From: an uncultured Bacteroidales bacterium
Lineage (GTDB): Bacteria > Bacteroidota > Bacteroidia > Bacteroidales > P3
Reading direction: 5' to 3'
Length of the DNA stretch: 7,842 nt
Assembly: GCA_937910265.1 (NCBI GenBank)
Contig: CALEPD010000316.1
Coordinates: 1 to 7,842 of the forward strand
Shown: positions 1 to 5,667 of the stretch, piece by piece
Numbering within the stretch: position 1 is the first letter of the stretch
Layout: each line of letters opens with the position of its first letter
Position numbers and translations under genes: made by a program
The notes under the pieces: model-generated
Seen by the model: the letters and a program-made list of their open reading frames with translations, nothing else
The model's database searches: none
What the model was told of the DNA's origin: nothing

Positions 1-396
1 TACAATGTATTTGAAACAGATGTTAAAATACTTATAAGCCTTAAACTTAATACCGGAGGATTCACATTCATCCTTGATCATGTCGGTCTTCCAAACCCAA
101 CCGATCAGGATACTCATCACAAACACGGCCAGCAGCATAAAATAAGACATCACCGGCGAGAGCTTGTAATAATAATAAATGGAGAAAGCGATTAAAAAAG
201 ATGCCCAGTTCACATAACCATTGTAACGCCCCATAAATTCCAGGTATGGAAAAGGGATGCACCATACCAGACCTAACAGACTAAATACAATAAGGGGCAC
301 ACATACCCAATGAATCAACTCATTAGAAGGGTGTTGGTGATTCTCCGCATATTTATCAAAAAGTACGTCAATATGGCTTTTGGTGTTGGTTTTCAT
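1..396 (-). CDS. Mpo1-like / DUF962 membrane protein, C-terminus cut off by window edge
   Basis: An open frame begins at the ATG at 394-396 and runs off the left edge after 132 codons without a stop. The N-terminus reads MKTNTKSHIDVLFDKYAENH, followed by HPSNELIHWVCVP. This matches the family signature of Mpo1/DUF962 (YGL010w-like) proteins: a Tyr-containing helix, H20, N25 and H29, then a hydrophobic segment. About four membrane segments are visible (roughly residues 30-48, 62-77, 82-101 and one starting near 122). Yeast Mpo1 is an Fe(II)-dependent dioxygenase that shortens 2-hydroxy fatty acids in sphingoid-base breakdown. Bacterial members are usually about 150-200 residues, so a second His-containing region probably lies outside the window. 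The gene follows rny in the same direction, but a terminator separates them, so it is probably its own unit; I see no convincing promoter. The family call is by motif recognition, and the substrate in this organism is unknown. Confidence 0.72.
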   Translation of the reverse strand, partial: MKTNTKSHIDVLFDKYAENHQHPSNELIHWVCVPLIVFSLLGLVWCIPFPYLEFMGRYNGYVNWASFLIAFSIYYYYKLSPVMSYFMLLAVFVMSILIGWVWKTDMIKDECESSGIKFKAYKYFNICFKYIV

Positions 397-430
397 GATG
401 TGTTGTTAAAACTCGATTCCTGTAAAAATA

Positions 431-461
431 AAAAAAGCGACAGATAATCCATCGCTTTTCA
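431..461 (-). terminator. Rho-independent terminator after rny
   Basis: Read on the minus strand, AAAAGCGA (459-452) pairs perfectly with TCGCTTTT (440-433) around an 11-nt loop, and the T run continues into an AT-rich stretch. It begins about 30 nt after the rny stop codon and lies before the Mpo1-like gene, so it should end the rny transcript. Confidence 0.8.
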
Positions 462-488
462 CATAATATGATTGTAATATAACTTAGC

Positions 489-2030
489 CTATTTCGCGAA
501 CGATACAGAGCGTGTTTCTCTGATCACCGTTACTTTGATCTGTCCAGGGTAAGTCATCTCCGTTTGTATACGGTTAGAAATGTCAGCCGCCAATAGTTCT
601 GCCTGCTGATCGGTAACACGTTCACTTTCTACCACCACACGTAGTTCTCTACCTGCCTGGATGGCAAAGGTTTTTTCTACGCCTGGGTATGATAAAGCCA
701 GTTCTTCCAGTTCCTTTAAACGTTTAATGTAACTTTCTACCACTTCACGTCTGGCACCCGGACGTGCACCTGAAATGGCATCACAAGCCTGAATAATTGG
801 TGAAATCATCGAAGTCATCTCGATCTCGTCATGGTGAGCACCAATGGCGTTACAGATTTCCGGATGTTCTTTATATTTCTCCGCCAGCTGCATCCCTAAA
901 ATAGCGTGTGGCAATTCAGGGTTATCATCAGGCACTTTACCTATATCGTGTAATAATCCTGCGCGTTTAGCCATCTTAGCATTTAAGCCTAATTCTGCAG
1001 CCATGGTTGCACAGAAATTGGCAACCTCGCGGGAGTGATGTAATAAGTTTTGTCCGTAAGATGAACGGTAACGCATACGGCCAACCATCCTGATCAGCTC
1101 AGGGTGTAAACCATGTATACCTAAATCGATCACCGTACGTTCACCGATTTCTACAATCTCTTCTTCTATTTGTTTCTTGGTTTTAGCCACCACCTCTTCA
1201 ATACGTGCCGGGTGAATACGTCCGTCTGTGACCAAACGGTGCAGCGCCAAGCGCGCAATCTCCCGTCGAATCGGGTCGAAACCAGATAGAATAATGGCTT
1301 CCGGTGTATCATCTACAATAATTTCAATGCCGCTAGCGGCCTCAAGCGCACGGATGTTCCGTCCTTCTCTACCAATAACCCGACCTTTAATTTCATCGCT
1401 TTCAATATGGAAAATCGAAACGGTGTTCTCGATGGCACTTTCCGTGGCCTGACGCTGTATGGTCTGAATAACAATTTTCTTGGCTTGTTCGTTGGCTGTG
1501 ATTTTTGCCTCTTCGACAATATCGACAATTGTGTTGGCTGCTTCGGCCTTGGCCTCGTCGGTCATCATGTCAATAAGTTGCTGTTTGGCTTCTTCGGCAG
1601 ACAAGCCGGCAATACGCTCGAGTTTGGAGACGCTTTCTTTATAGAGTTTTTCTACTTCAGCCTGACGTTTGTTGAGGAGCTCGATTTGGTTATTGAGGTT
1701 TTCGCTTACGCCTTTGAGTTCGGTGCTTTTGCGCTGTAATTCATCAACTTTCTGAGCAAGGGTTTGTTCGCGTTGTTTTAATTTCTGTTCAGATTCGCGC
1801 AGTTTGTTGTTTTGTTCGTTGACCTGCTTGTCGAATTCGCTTTTGAGCTGAAGATATTTTTCTTTTGACTGAAGGATTTTATCCTTTTTAATGATTTCGC
1901 CTTTTTCTTCGGCGTCTTTGAGAACCTGTTGGCTCTTGGCTAACAATTTGTTGCGAAGGACATTGGTAGTAAGATACATACCCACACCAGCGCCCACAAC
2001 AATTCCGATAATTACAAAAACTATGTTCAT
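489..2030 (-). CDS. rny: Ribonuclease Y
   Basis: Membrane-anchored endoribonuclease that starts mRNA decay by cutting single-stranded RNA. The 513 residues show the full family layout. An N-terminal membrane helix spans about 2-22. A long charged coiled coil runs about 25-200. A KH RNA-binding domain follows at about 208-270, with the GxxG loop G220-R-E-G223. The metal-dependent HD phosphohydrolase domain spans about 325-425, with H331/H332, the H361-D362 pair, H399/H400 and D417. A conserved C-terminal domain ends in VIRETRSVSFAK. Length and motifs are normal for the family and no lesion is seen. The ATG at 2030 places the membrane anchor at the extreme N-terminus, as expected. The gene lies 57 nt downstream of the 6S RNA end. 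I see no separate -7 box in that gap, so expression may depend on read-through or on processing of the zapA-6S transcript. Transcription ends at the hairpin at 431-461. Confidence 0.97.
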   Translation of the reverse strand: MNIVFVIIGIVVGAGVGMYLTTNVLRNKLLAKSQQVLKDAEEKGEIIKKDKILQSKEKYLQLKSEFDKQVNEQNNKLRESEQKLKQREQTLAQKVDELQRKSTELKGVSENLNNQIELLNKRQAEVEKLYKESVSKLERIAGLSAEEAKQQLIDMMTDEAKAEAANTIVDIVEEAKITANEQAKKIVIQTIQRQATESAIENTVSIFHIESDEIKGRVIGREGRNIRALEAASGIEIIVDDTPEAIILSGFDPIRREIARLALHRLVTDGRIHPARIEEVVAKTKKQIEEEIVEIGERTVIDLGIHGLHPELIRMVGRMRYRSSYGQNLLHHSREVANFCATMAAELGLNAKMAKRAGLLHDIGKVPDDNPELPHAILGMQLAEKYKEHPEICNAIGAHHDEIEMTSMISPIIQACDAISGARPGARREVVESYIKRLKELEELALSYPGVEKTFAIQAGRELRVVVESERVTDQQAELLAADISNRIQTEMTYPGQIKVTVIRETRSVSFAK

Positions 2031-2089
2031 AGTGCGTTAAAGAGTGTTTTGATAGGGAATAGCTCTGTCGAAAAGGGAACTGGCTCAAA

Positions 2090-2245
2090 AAAAACCTGCA
2101 TCGCCATCCTCCAAGAGTTATGGTAAACTCTGATATGATAGGATTTGAGCGCCGGATGTCTCAGCCATACAACCTACCCATCCATGAGCTGACTCGGTTT
2201 GTAAAATGATGTTGAGTTTACAAACTGTTTCGGTGGGATGCAGGT
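2090..2245 (-). ncRNA. ssrS: 6S RNA (Bacteroidota type)
   Basis: 6S RNA mimics an open promoter and sequesters housekeeping RNA polymerase, mainly in stationary phase. On the minus strand the RNA starts ACCTGCATCCCACC (from 2245) and ends GGATGGCGATGCAGGT followed by a T tract (to about 2087). The 9-nt arms 2237-2245 and 2094-2102 pair perfectly and extend through CCA/TGG into a long closing stem. Inside, GTAAACTC (2221-2214) can pair with GAGTTTAC (2130-2123). On the 3' side a small hairpin is formed by AGAGTT/AACTCT (2131-2115), as is typical of the 3' strand of the 6S central bubble. GGATG/CATCC pairing supports a distal stem. The size of about 156 nt and the place between zapA and rny fit my recollection of 6S RNAs in this phylum. 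The ends are inferred from the stem and T run. A covariance-model search (Rfam 6S, 6S-Flavo, Bacteroidales-1) would be decisive. Confidence 0.82.
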
Positions 2246-2269
2246 ATATTTATCTAAAAAACGTTACAG

Positions 2270-2560
2270 TCAAGCGATGTTGGCTTCGTCCAACAACTGG
2301 TTTATCTTATTAAGTTTTTGAATTAGTTCAGAATCTTGTGCTTCTGTAATATTTTGAATCTTGATCAACTGTGTCATTTGGGCGATAGCTGCCATAGCGA
2401 TTAGATCCTGGCTGTCGCGAGAAGGTTGCAATTTGGAGAAGCCACGTGCTTGGGAGTTAATCATCTCAGCCGCAGCATACAGAATATCTTGATCCTGCTC
2501 CTTTACACGCAATTTATATGTTCTGTCTAAAATGACAATAGATACCGAAACTTCTTCCAT
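2270..2560 (-). CDS. zapA: Cell division protein ZapA
   Basis: ZapA binds FtsZ and bundles or cross-links protofilaments in the Z ring. The 96-residue product matches the family in length and pattern. An N-terminal beta-rich part (VSVSIVILDRTYKLRV) is followed by DILYAAAEMINSQA and then a long helix that forms the dimer/tetramer coiled coil (about residues 50-92). The ATG at 2560 follows a purine-rich AGAAGAAG stretch at a suitable distance. The gene starts 9 nt after the stop of the upstream coiled-coil gene, so the two are almost surely cotranscribed and perhaps translationally coupled. The stop is about 25 nt from the 5' end of the 6S RNA, so 6S is either cotranscribed and processed or has a promoter inside the zapA 3' end. 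No convincing -7 box was found there. Confidence 0.9.
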   Translation of the reverse strand: MEEVSVSIVILDRTYKLRVKEQDQDILYAAAEMINSQARGFSKLQPSRDSQDLIAMAAIAQMTQLIKIQNITEAQDSELIQKLNKINQLLDEANIA

Positions 2561-2569
2561 TGCTTCTTC

Positions 2570-2866
2570 TTACTTTGTTGTTGCCAATTTTGCTAAAGAG
2601 GCATCAATAGCAGCAATCAACTGATTGATTTTTAGTTTTATATTCTCAGCATCCTCTTCTTGAGTTAGCGTATTCCGTTGTTCTAAATTATTGTTGTTAT
2701 ATATTTTTAAATTGTTTATTGTTTCGTTTAATTCGTCGATAGCATTTTGCAGTTGGCTACGTTGTCCTTGCAAACTCTGTATTTCCTCAAGAAGTACAAC
2801 TCTCTCAGCCAAAAGCTGCTGTACCTTGGATTCGATTGCCAATAATGTGTTTTGAACTTCGTTCAT
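2570..2866 (-). CDS. Small coiled-coil protein upstream of zapA (ZapB-like position)
   Basis: A 98-residue, highly polar, almost wholly helical protein beginning MNEVQNTLLAIESKVQQLL and carrying heptad-like Leu/Ile spacing. One predicted coil covers about residues 4-58. After an Asn-rich turn (YNNNNLEQRN) comes a second helix with KLKINQLIAAIDASLAKL. The ATG at 2866 is preferred over a TTG 36 nt further upstream (2902): the TTG lies within the promoter -7 box, and the extra residues (HIICSFPIRSI) do not look like part of the coil. The gene ends 9 nt before zapA. Proteins of this size and type next to zapA are common in Bacteroidota and are usually left hypothetical. A role as a ZapA partner, like ZapB in Escherichia coli, is inferred from position and coil content only. 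Confidence 0.75.
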   Translation of the reverse strand: MNEVQNTLLAIESKVQQLLAERVVLLEEIQSLQGQRSQLQNAIDELNETINNLKIYNNNNLEQRNTLTQEEDAENIKLKINQLIAAIDASLAKLATTK

Positions 2867-2899
2867 GATACTTCTGATTGGAAAACTACAAATAATGTG

Positions 2900-2931
2900 C
2901 AAAGTTACAAAAAAAACTCTGATTTCAGCAA
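2900..2931 (-). promoter_or_regulatory. Bacteroidota-type promoter for the coiled-coil gene - zapA - 6S - rny unit
   Basis: The minus strand carries TAACTTTG (2907-2900), an exact match to the Bacteroidota -7 consensus TAnnTTTG, with a TTG (2931-2929) 21 nt upstream at the -33 position. Transcription would start near 2890-2894, giving a leader of about 25-30 nt before the ATG at 2866. Confidence 0.72.
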
Positions 2932-2994
2932 CTTATTTCACACAGGTTCAATTGACACCGGTGTAAAGTATTAAATACAAAAAAATTGTGATTC

Positions 2995-3049
2995 AAAAAA
3001 GACAGTTTCCCGCAAGCTTGCGCAGGTTGTACGATAAAGGTTGCGGGAA
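2995..3049 (-). terminator. Intrinsic terminator after ribBA, possibly bidirectional
   Basis: TTCCCGCAA (3007-3015) and TTGCGGGAA (3041-3049) are perfect 9-nt inverted arms with a 25-nt loop. On the minus strand the hairpin begins 9 nt after the ribBA stop and is followed, a few bases later, by TTTTTT (3000-2995). On the plus strand the same stem is followed by a T run (3052-3059), so it could also stop plus-strand transcripts. One arm overlaps a 12-nt palindrome, CGCAAGCTTGCG (3011-3022), which offers an alternative short hairpin. Confidence 0.75.
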
Positions 3050-3057
3050 GTGTTTTT

Positions 3058-4269
3058 TTATTTTAAGCCCAATTTGTGGCCCATGCGGTCTTGTTTGGTT
3101 TTAAGATAGCGGGCATTGTGGGTGTTGGGTTCGATGACGATAGGCACGGTTTCGGTGATTGTAAGTCCGTAACCTTCAAGTCCTGTGCGTTTTACAGGAT
3201 TGTTGGTTATCAGGCGCATTTTAGATACACCGAGGTCACGCAGTATTTGCGCGCCAATACCGTAGTCGCGTTCGTCGGCCTTGAAACCCAACTTGAGGTT
3301 GGCTTCGACAGTGTCGAGTCCCTGTTCCTGCAAGTGGTATGCTTTAAGTTTGTTTACCAGACCGATGCCTCTACCCTCCTGGCTCATGTAAACGATAAGT
3401 CCTTTACCCTCTTCTTCAATCATATGCATGGCGTGGTGGAGCTGATCGCCACAGTCGCATTTGCAACTTCCGAAGATGTCGCCGGTGGCGCAACTGGAAT
3501 GGACTCGCACCAAAATGGGTTCATCTTCTTCCCATTCGCCTTTTTTGAGCACCATGTGGGTTGTGCCGTTGTCGAGTTGTGTGTAGGCGATGAGGTTGAA
3601 ATCGCCCCATTCGGTGGGCAGGAACACTTCCTCTTCCTTGCGGATGAGTGTTTCGTGGGAGACGCGGTATGCGATAAGATCCTTGATGGTGACAATTTTC
3701 ATATCGTACTTGGCTGCCACCTCAACCAATTGAGGCATGCGGGCCATGGTGCCGTCGTCGTTGATAATTTCAATCAATGCGCCAGCGGGTTGCAATCCGG
3801 CGAGACGGGCAAGGTCGACAGCTGCTTCGGTATGTCCGCCCCGAACGAGGACTCCGCCGTTACGGGCACGGAGTGGATTGATGTGTCCGGGGCGTCCCAA
3901 GTCAGAGGCCTGGGTATTGGGGTCGGCAAGAGCCTTGATGGTCATGGCACGGTCGTACATCGAAACGCCGGTGGTACAGCCATTACCGAGGAGGTCGACA
4001 GTGACGGTGAATGGGGTGCCCAACAGAGATGTGTTGTCATGCACCTGCATATCGAGATTCAGTTCCTTGCAACGGTCTTCGGTGATGGGGGTACAAAGGA
4101 CACCGCGGCCGTATTTCATCATAAAGTTTACATGCTCGGGAGTTATCTTTTCAGCGGCCATGATGAAATCGCCTTCATTCTCACGGTCCTCATCATCGAC
4201 AACGATTACAAATTTTCCAGCCTTGAAATCTTCAATAGCTTCTTCTATTGTGTTCAATTTAAATTCCAT
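3058..4269 (-). CDS. ribBA: Bifunctional 3,4-dihydroxy-2-butanone-4-phosphate synthase / GTP cyclohydrolase II
   Basis: This cytosolic enzyme makes both precursors of riboflavin: dihydroxybutanone phosphate from ribulose 5-phosphate, and the diaminopyrimidine from GTP. The 403 residues hold two complete domains. RibB spans about 1-200, with the acidic metal-binding stretch DDEDRENEGD (25-34) and RPGHINPLRARNGGVLVRGG (126-145) followed by HTEA. RibA spans about 205-403. It has zinc ligands C260, C271 and C273 in the HSSCATGDIFGSCKCDCG region, the SQEGRGIGL loop (296-304), DERDYGIGAQIL (332-343) and LITNNPVK (353-360). All key residues are present, so both activities are expected. The ATG at 4269 gives the usual N-terminus. 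The gene stands alone, with its own -7 box at 4310-4317 and a terminator right after the stop. No FMN riboswitch motifs were recognised upstream, but a 16-bp palindrome sits in the leader. Confidence 0.96.
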   Translation of the reverse strand: MEFKLNTIEEAIEDFKAGKFVIVVDDEDRENEGDFIMAAEKITPEHVNFMMKYGRGVLCTPITEDRCKELNLDMQVHDNTSLLGTPFTVTVDLLGNGCTTGVSMYDRAMTIKALADPNTQASDLGRPGHINPLRARNGGVLVRGGHTEAAVDLARLAGLQPAGALIEIINDDGTMARMPQLVEVAAKYDMKIVTIKDLIAYRVSHETLIRKEEEVFLPTEWGDFNLIAYTQLDNGTTHMVLKKGEWEEDEPILVRVHSSCATGDIFGSCKCDCGDQLHHAMHMIEEEGKGLIVYMSQEGRGIGLVNKLKAYHLQEQGLDTVEANLKLGFKADERDYGIGAQILRDLGVSKMRLITNNPVKRTGLEGYGLTITETVPIVIEPNTHNARYLKTKQDRMGHKLGLK

Positions 4270-4277
4270 ACAAAAAT

Positions 4278-4293
4278 AAATCTAATTAGATTT
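4278..4293. repeat. 16-bp perfect palindrome in the ribBA leader
   Basis: AAATCTAATTAGATTT is its own reverse complement. It lies between the ribBA -7 box and its start codon, ending 8 nt before the ATG on the minus strand. It could be an operator for a dimeric repressor or a weak leader-RNA hairpin close to the ribosome-binding region. The low GC content makes a chance origin possible. Confidence 0.6.
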
Positions 4294-4309
4294 TATATAT
4301 TTCAAGGTG

Positions 4310-4317
4310 CAAAGATA
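4310..4317 (-). promoter_or_regulatory. ribBA: -7 box of the ribBA promoter
   Basis: TATCTTTG on the minus strand (4317-4310) matches TAnnTTTG exactly. It is 40 nt upstream of the ATG, giving a leader of about 35 nt. No clear TTG is seen at the -33 position. A second, weaker candidate for a distal start is TACATTTG (4501-4494), with a TTTTG 23 nt upstream of it. Confidence 0.6.
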
Positions 4318-4773
4318 CGCAAACTTTTAGGAATATTTAAGGTGAGATTTTATAAAGGTTTAATTTATGGCAACCCTTGGTTGACTTCACAAATGGAGCG
4401 TTGCGAAATAATATGGCGATGAGCATGGCCCGATGATGAAACTTTTACCGGGAAATACTTTAAACTGATTGGAAAAAACGGCGCAAACACGGACAAATGT
4501 ACACACAACATCCTTTAAAATATACAAAATGTCGCATCAACACAAGAAAAAACAGCCAAACGAGTTAGTAAGGATAAACAAAATTACCAACAAAGCGACA
4601 AATAAAGAAGAAGGTTGTTTAAAATACAAAACCATTACTTAATATACACACATTCTTCTTCAAATTTTCCCATATTGGTGTGATGCACGAACGGGCGGGC
4701 TGGAAAACAGTTCGGCCGTTTCGTGTTTTTGTGGGGTGACACTGCCCCGAAGCAGGTGGCAGAAGATGGAGGG
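4318..4773. other. Gene-free gap between ribBA and araC
   Basis: About 450 bp without a convincing gene. Contents: the possible distal minus-strand -7 box TACATTTG (4501-4494); one copy of the 17-bp repeat also found at the araC promoter (4521-4537); an AT-rich purine-biased stretch (about 4540-4640); and a GC-richer stretch (about 4690-4773) next to the araC stop. The minus strand just below the repeat stays open for roughly 48 codons (ending near 4392) but has no good start and matches no family I know. No clean araC terminator was found: GGGG/CCCC arms (4756-4741) form only a short stem without a T run. Confidence 0.55.
4521..4537. repeat. 17-bp repeat, distal copy
   Basis: TATACAAAATGTCGCAT differs at one base from TATACAAAATATCGCAT at 5589-5605 and lies in the same orientation. 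The two copies flank the araC gene. It may be a regulator binding site. See the entry for the promoter copy. Confidence 0.6.
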
Positions 4774-5574
4774 TTACTTGCGGTACTCGGCCGGAGTGGT
4801 GCCAGTATGCACGCGAAAGAACCGGACAAAGGTGGAAGGGCTTTTGAAATTGAGCTTATGGGAGATCTCCGACACATTGAGAAACGTGGTTTTAAGCAGC
4901 CGCTTTGATTCATTGATCACAATGTGATTAATCAGGTCCTGCGCATTGATTCCCATTGTGGATTTGACCACAGCCGACAGGTATTTCGGGGTGATGCACA
5001 TTCGGTTGGCAATGGAGGAGATTGAACGGTCGGTGTAAAAATCGTCCTTGAGACAGGAGATGAATTGAGACATGATTTCCTCCTGTCGCGTTTTAAGCTT
5101 TATCGGCTTTGAATTGTTCTGCTTGGTGAGAACAATAAGCAGAATGGTGCGCAGCAACGATGTTGCCACTTGAATGTCGTGGTCGCCACGATGGTTTTTC
5201 ACAATTTTAAAGAGCTGCATCACCTCGTCGAGCTCGACATCGGACAATGAAATGGTGACGTTGTTCATCAGCCCCCTCAAGGTGTTGTGCCTTGGATAAA
5301 GCTGAAGACTGTCGATATGCTCAAGCGGAATATAAAGCAGCGAAAGCTTGGCAGATTGGCCCATGGTCACAGAATCGACTATCTGCGACGGATAAGTGAT
5401 GATTACCTGATTGGCCTGCAAAGTATGGTGCTGCGAGTTTACAGCCAACTGCACCCATCCTTCACGGCAGACACAGATCATATAACCATGGAGGATAGTG
5501 ATGTTGACAGCTAGAAGAACATCCTGCTGGTCAGTGTCGAAAACCTCGATATTGTTTGAAATAAAACTATCCAT
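4774..5574 (-). CDS. AraC-family transcriptional regulator
   Basis: A 266-residue regulator with a C-terminal AraC/XylS DNA-binding domain at about 165-266. The first helix-turn-helix is near 184-205 (SISSIANRMCITPKYLSAVV), with the linker GINAQDLINHIVINESKRLL. The second is near 233-254 (NVSEISHKLNFKSPSTFVRFF), and the chain ends in the family signature GTTPAEYRK. The N-terminal ~150 residues resemble a cupin-like sensor fold (VQLAVNSQHHTLQANQVIIT, then YIPLEHIDSL), so it probably senses a small molecule, identity unknown. The ATG at 5574 is chosen over one at 5658. The longer form adds an AT-rich, Ile/Tyr-rich tail that would use up the whole intergenic region and its promoters. The gene diverges from the lipid-enzyme pair that starts at 5668, which it most likely controls, along with itself. 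Confidence 0.9.
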   Translation of the reverse strand: MDSFISNNIEVFDTDQQDVLLAVNITILHGYMICVCREGWVQLAVNSQHHTLQANQVIITYPSQIVDSVTMGQSAKLSLLYIPLEHIDSLQLYPRHNTLRGLMNNVTISLSDVELDEVMQLFKIVKNHRGDHDIQVATSLLRTILLIVLTKQNNSKPIKLKTRQEEIMSQFISCLKDDFYTDRSISSIANRMCITPKYLSAVVKSTMGINAQDLINHIVINESKRLLKTTFLNVSEISHKLNFKSPSTFVRFFRVHTGTTPAEYRK

Positions 5575-5667
5575 ATAGGATGCAAATATATACAAAATAT
5601 CGCATAATGTAATAATAAAAAGGCTCGATAAGTTATATTTATATACAAATTTTATCATTATTAAATT
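5575..5667. promoter_or_regulatory. Divergent promoter region between araC and the CDP-alcohol phosphatidyltransferase gene
   Basis: This 93-bp AT-rich interval must serve both directions. Toward araC, TATATTTG (5590-5583, minus strand) matches TAnnTTTG exactly but is only 8 nt from the chosen ATG, so the mRNA would be almost leaderless. Toward the plus-strand genes, TATATTTA (5634-5641) is a one-mismatch candidate, 26 nt before the ATG. No good -33 TTG is seen in either direction, which suits promoters needing an activator. The 17-bp repeat copy at 5589-5605 abuts and overlaps the araC -7 box and lies upstream of the plus-strand one. Confidence 0.55.
5589..5605. repeat. 17-bp repeat, promoter copy; candidate regulator site
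   Basis: TATACAAAATATCGCAT matches 4521-4537 at 16 of 17 positions. A much weaker relative, TATACAAATTTTATCAT (5642-5658, 13 of 17), lies 53 bp away in the same orientation, about five helical turns. Direct repeats near a divergent promoter are typical of AraC-family operators. That reading is inference, and AT-rich composition inflates such matches. Confidence 0.5.

Noticed and set aside
68..265. 65-codon minus-strand frame
   Set aside because: It lies in another frame inside the Mpo1-like gene, whose frame gives the family motif and membrane helices.
3076..4422. 448-codon open frame on the plus strand opposite ribBA
   Set aside because: It mirrors ribBA almost end to end, has no recognisable domain and an odd His/Cys/Phe/Val-rich composition, and its extension past ribBA crosses the ribBA promoter. 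ribBA has full active sites, so this is an antisense shadow.
4392..4537. Open minus-strand stretch of about 48 codons below the distal repeat copy, possible gene remnant
   Set aside because: No good start, no recognisable family, and no similarity to araC beyond the shared 17 bp; too short to support.
4318..4634. FMN riboswitch upstream of ribBA
   Set aside because: Searched by eye for the conserved GGGGCAGGGTG-type and related FMN-element motifs on the minus strand and found none.
4635..4913. 92-codon minus-strand frame overlapping the araC 3' end
   Set aside because: Ser/Pro/Arg-rich out-of-frame reading of the conserved AraC DNA-binding region; no family features.
4521..5605. Direct repeats as ends of an insertion or mobile element carrying araC
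   Set aside because: No terminal inverted repeats, transposase or integrase are present. The copies match only over 17 bp, and one lies within a promoter, which fits a regulatory site better.
5575..5658. N-terminal extension of AraC from an ATG at 5658
   Set aside because: It adds 28 residues of AT-rich, Ile/Tyr/Leu-rich sequence, would leave only 9 bp to the divergent gene, and would place both promoters inside coding sequence.
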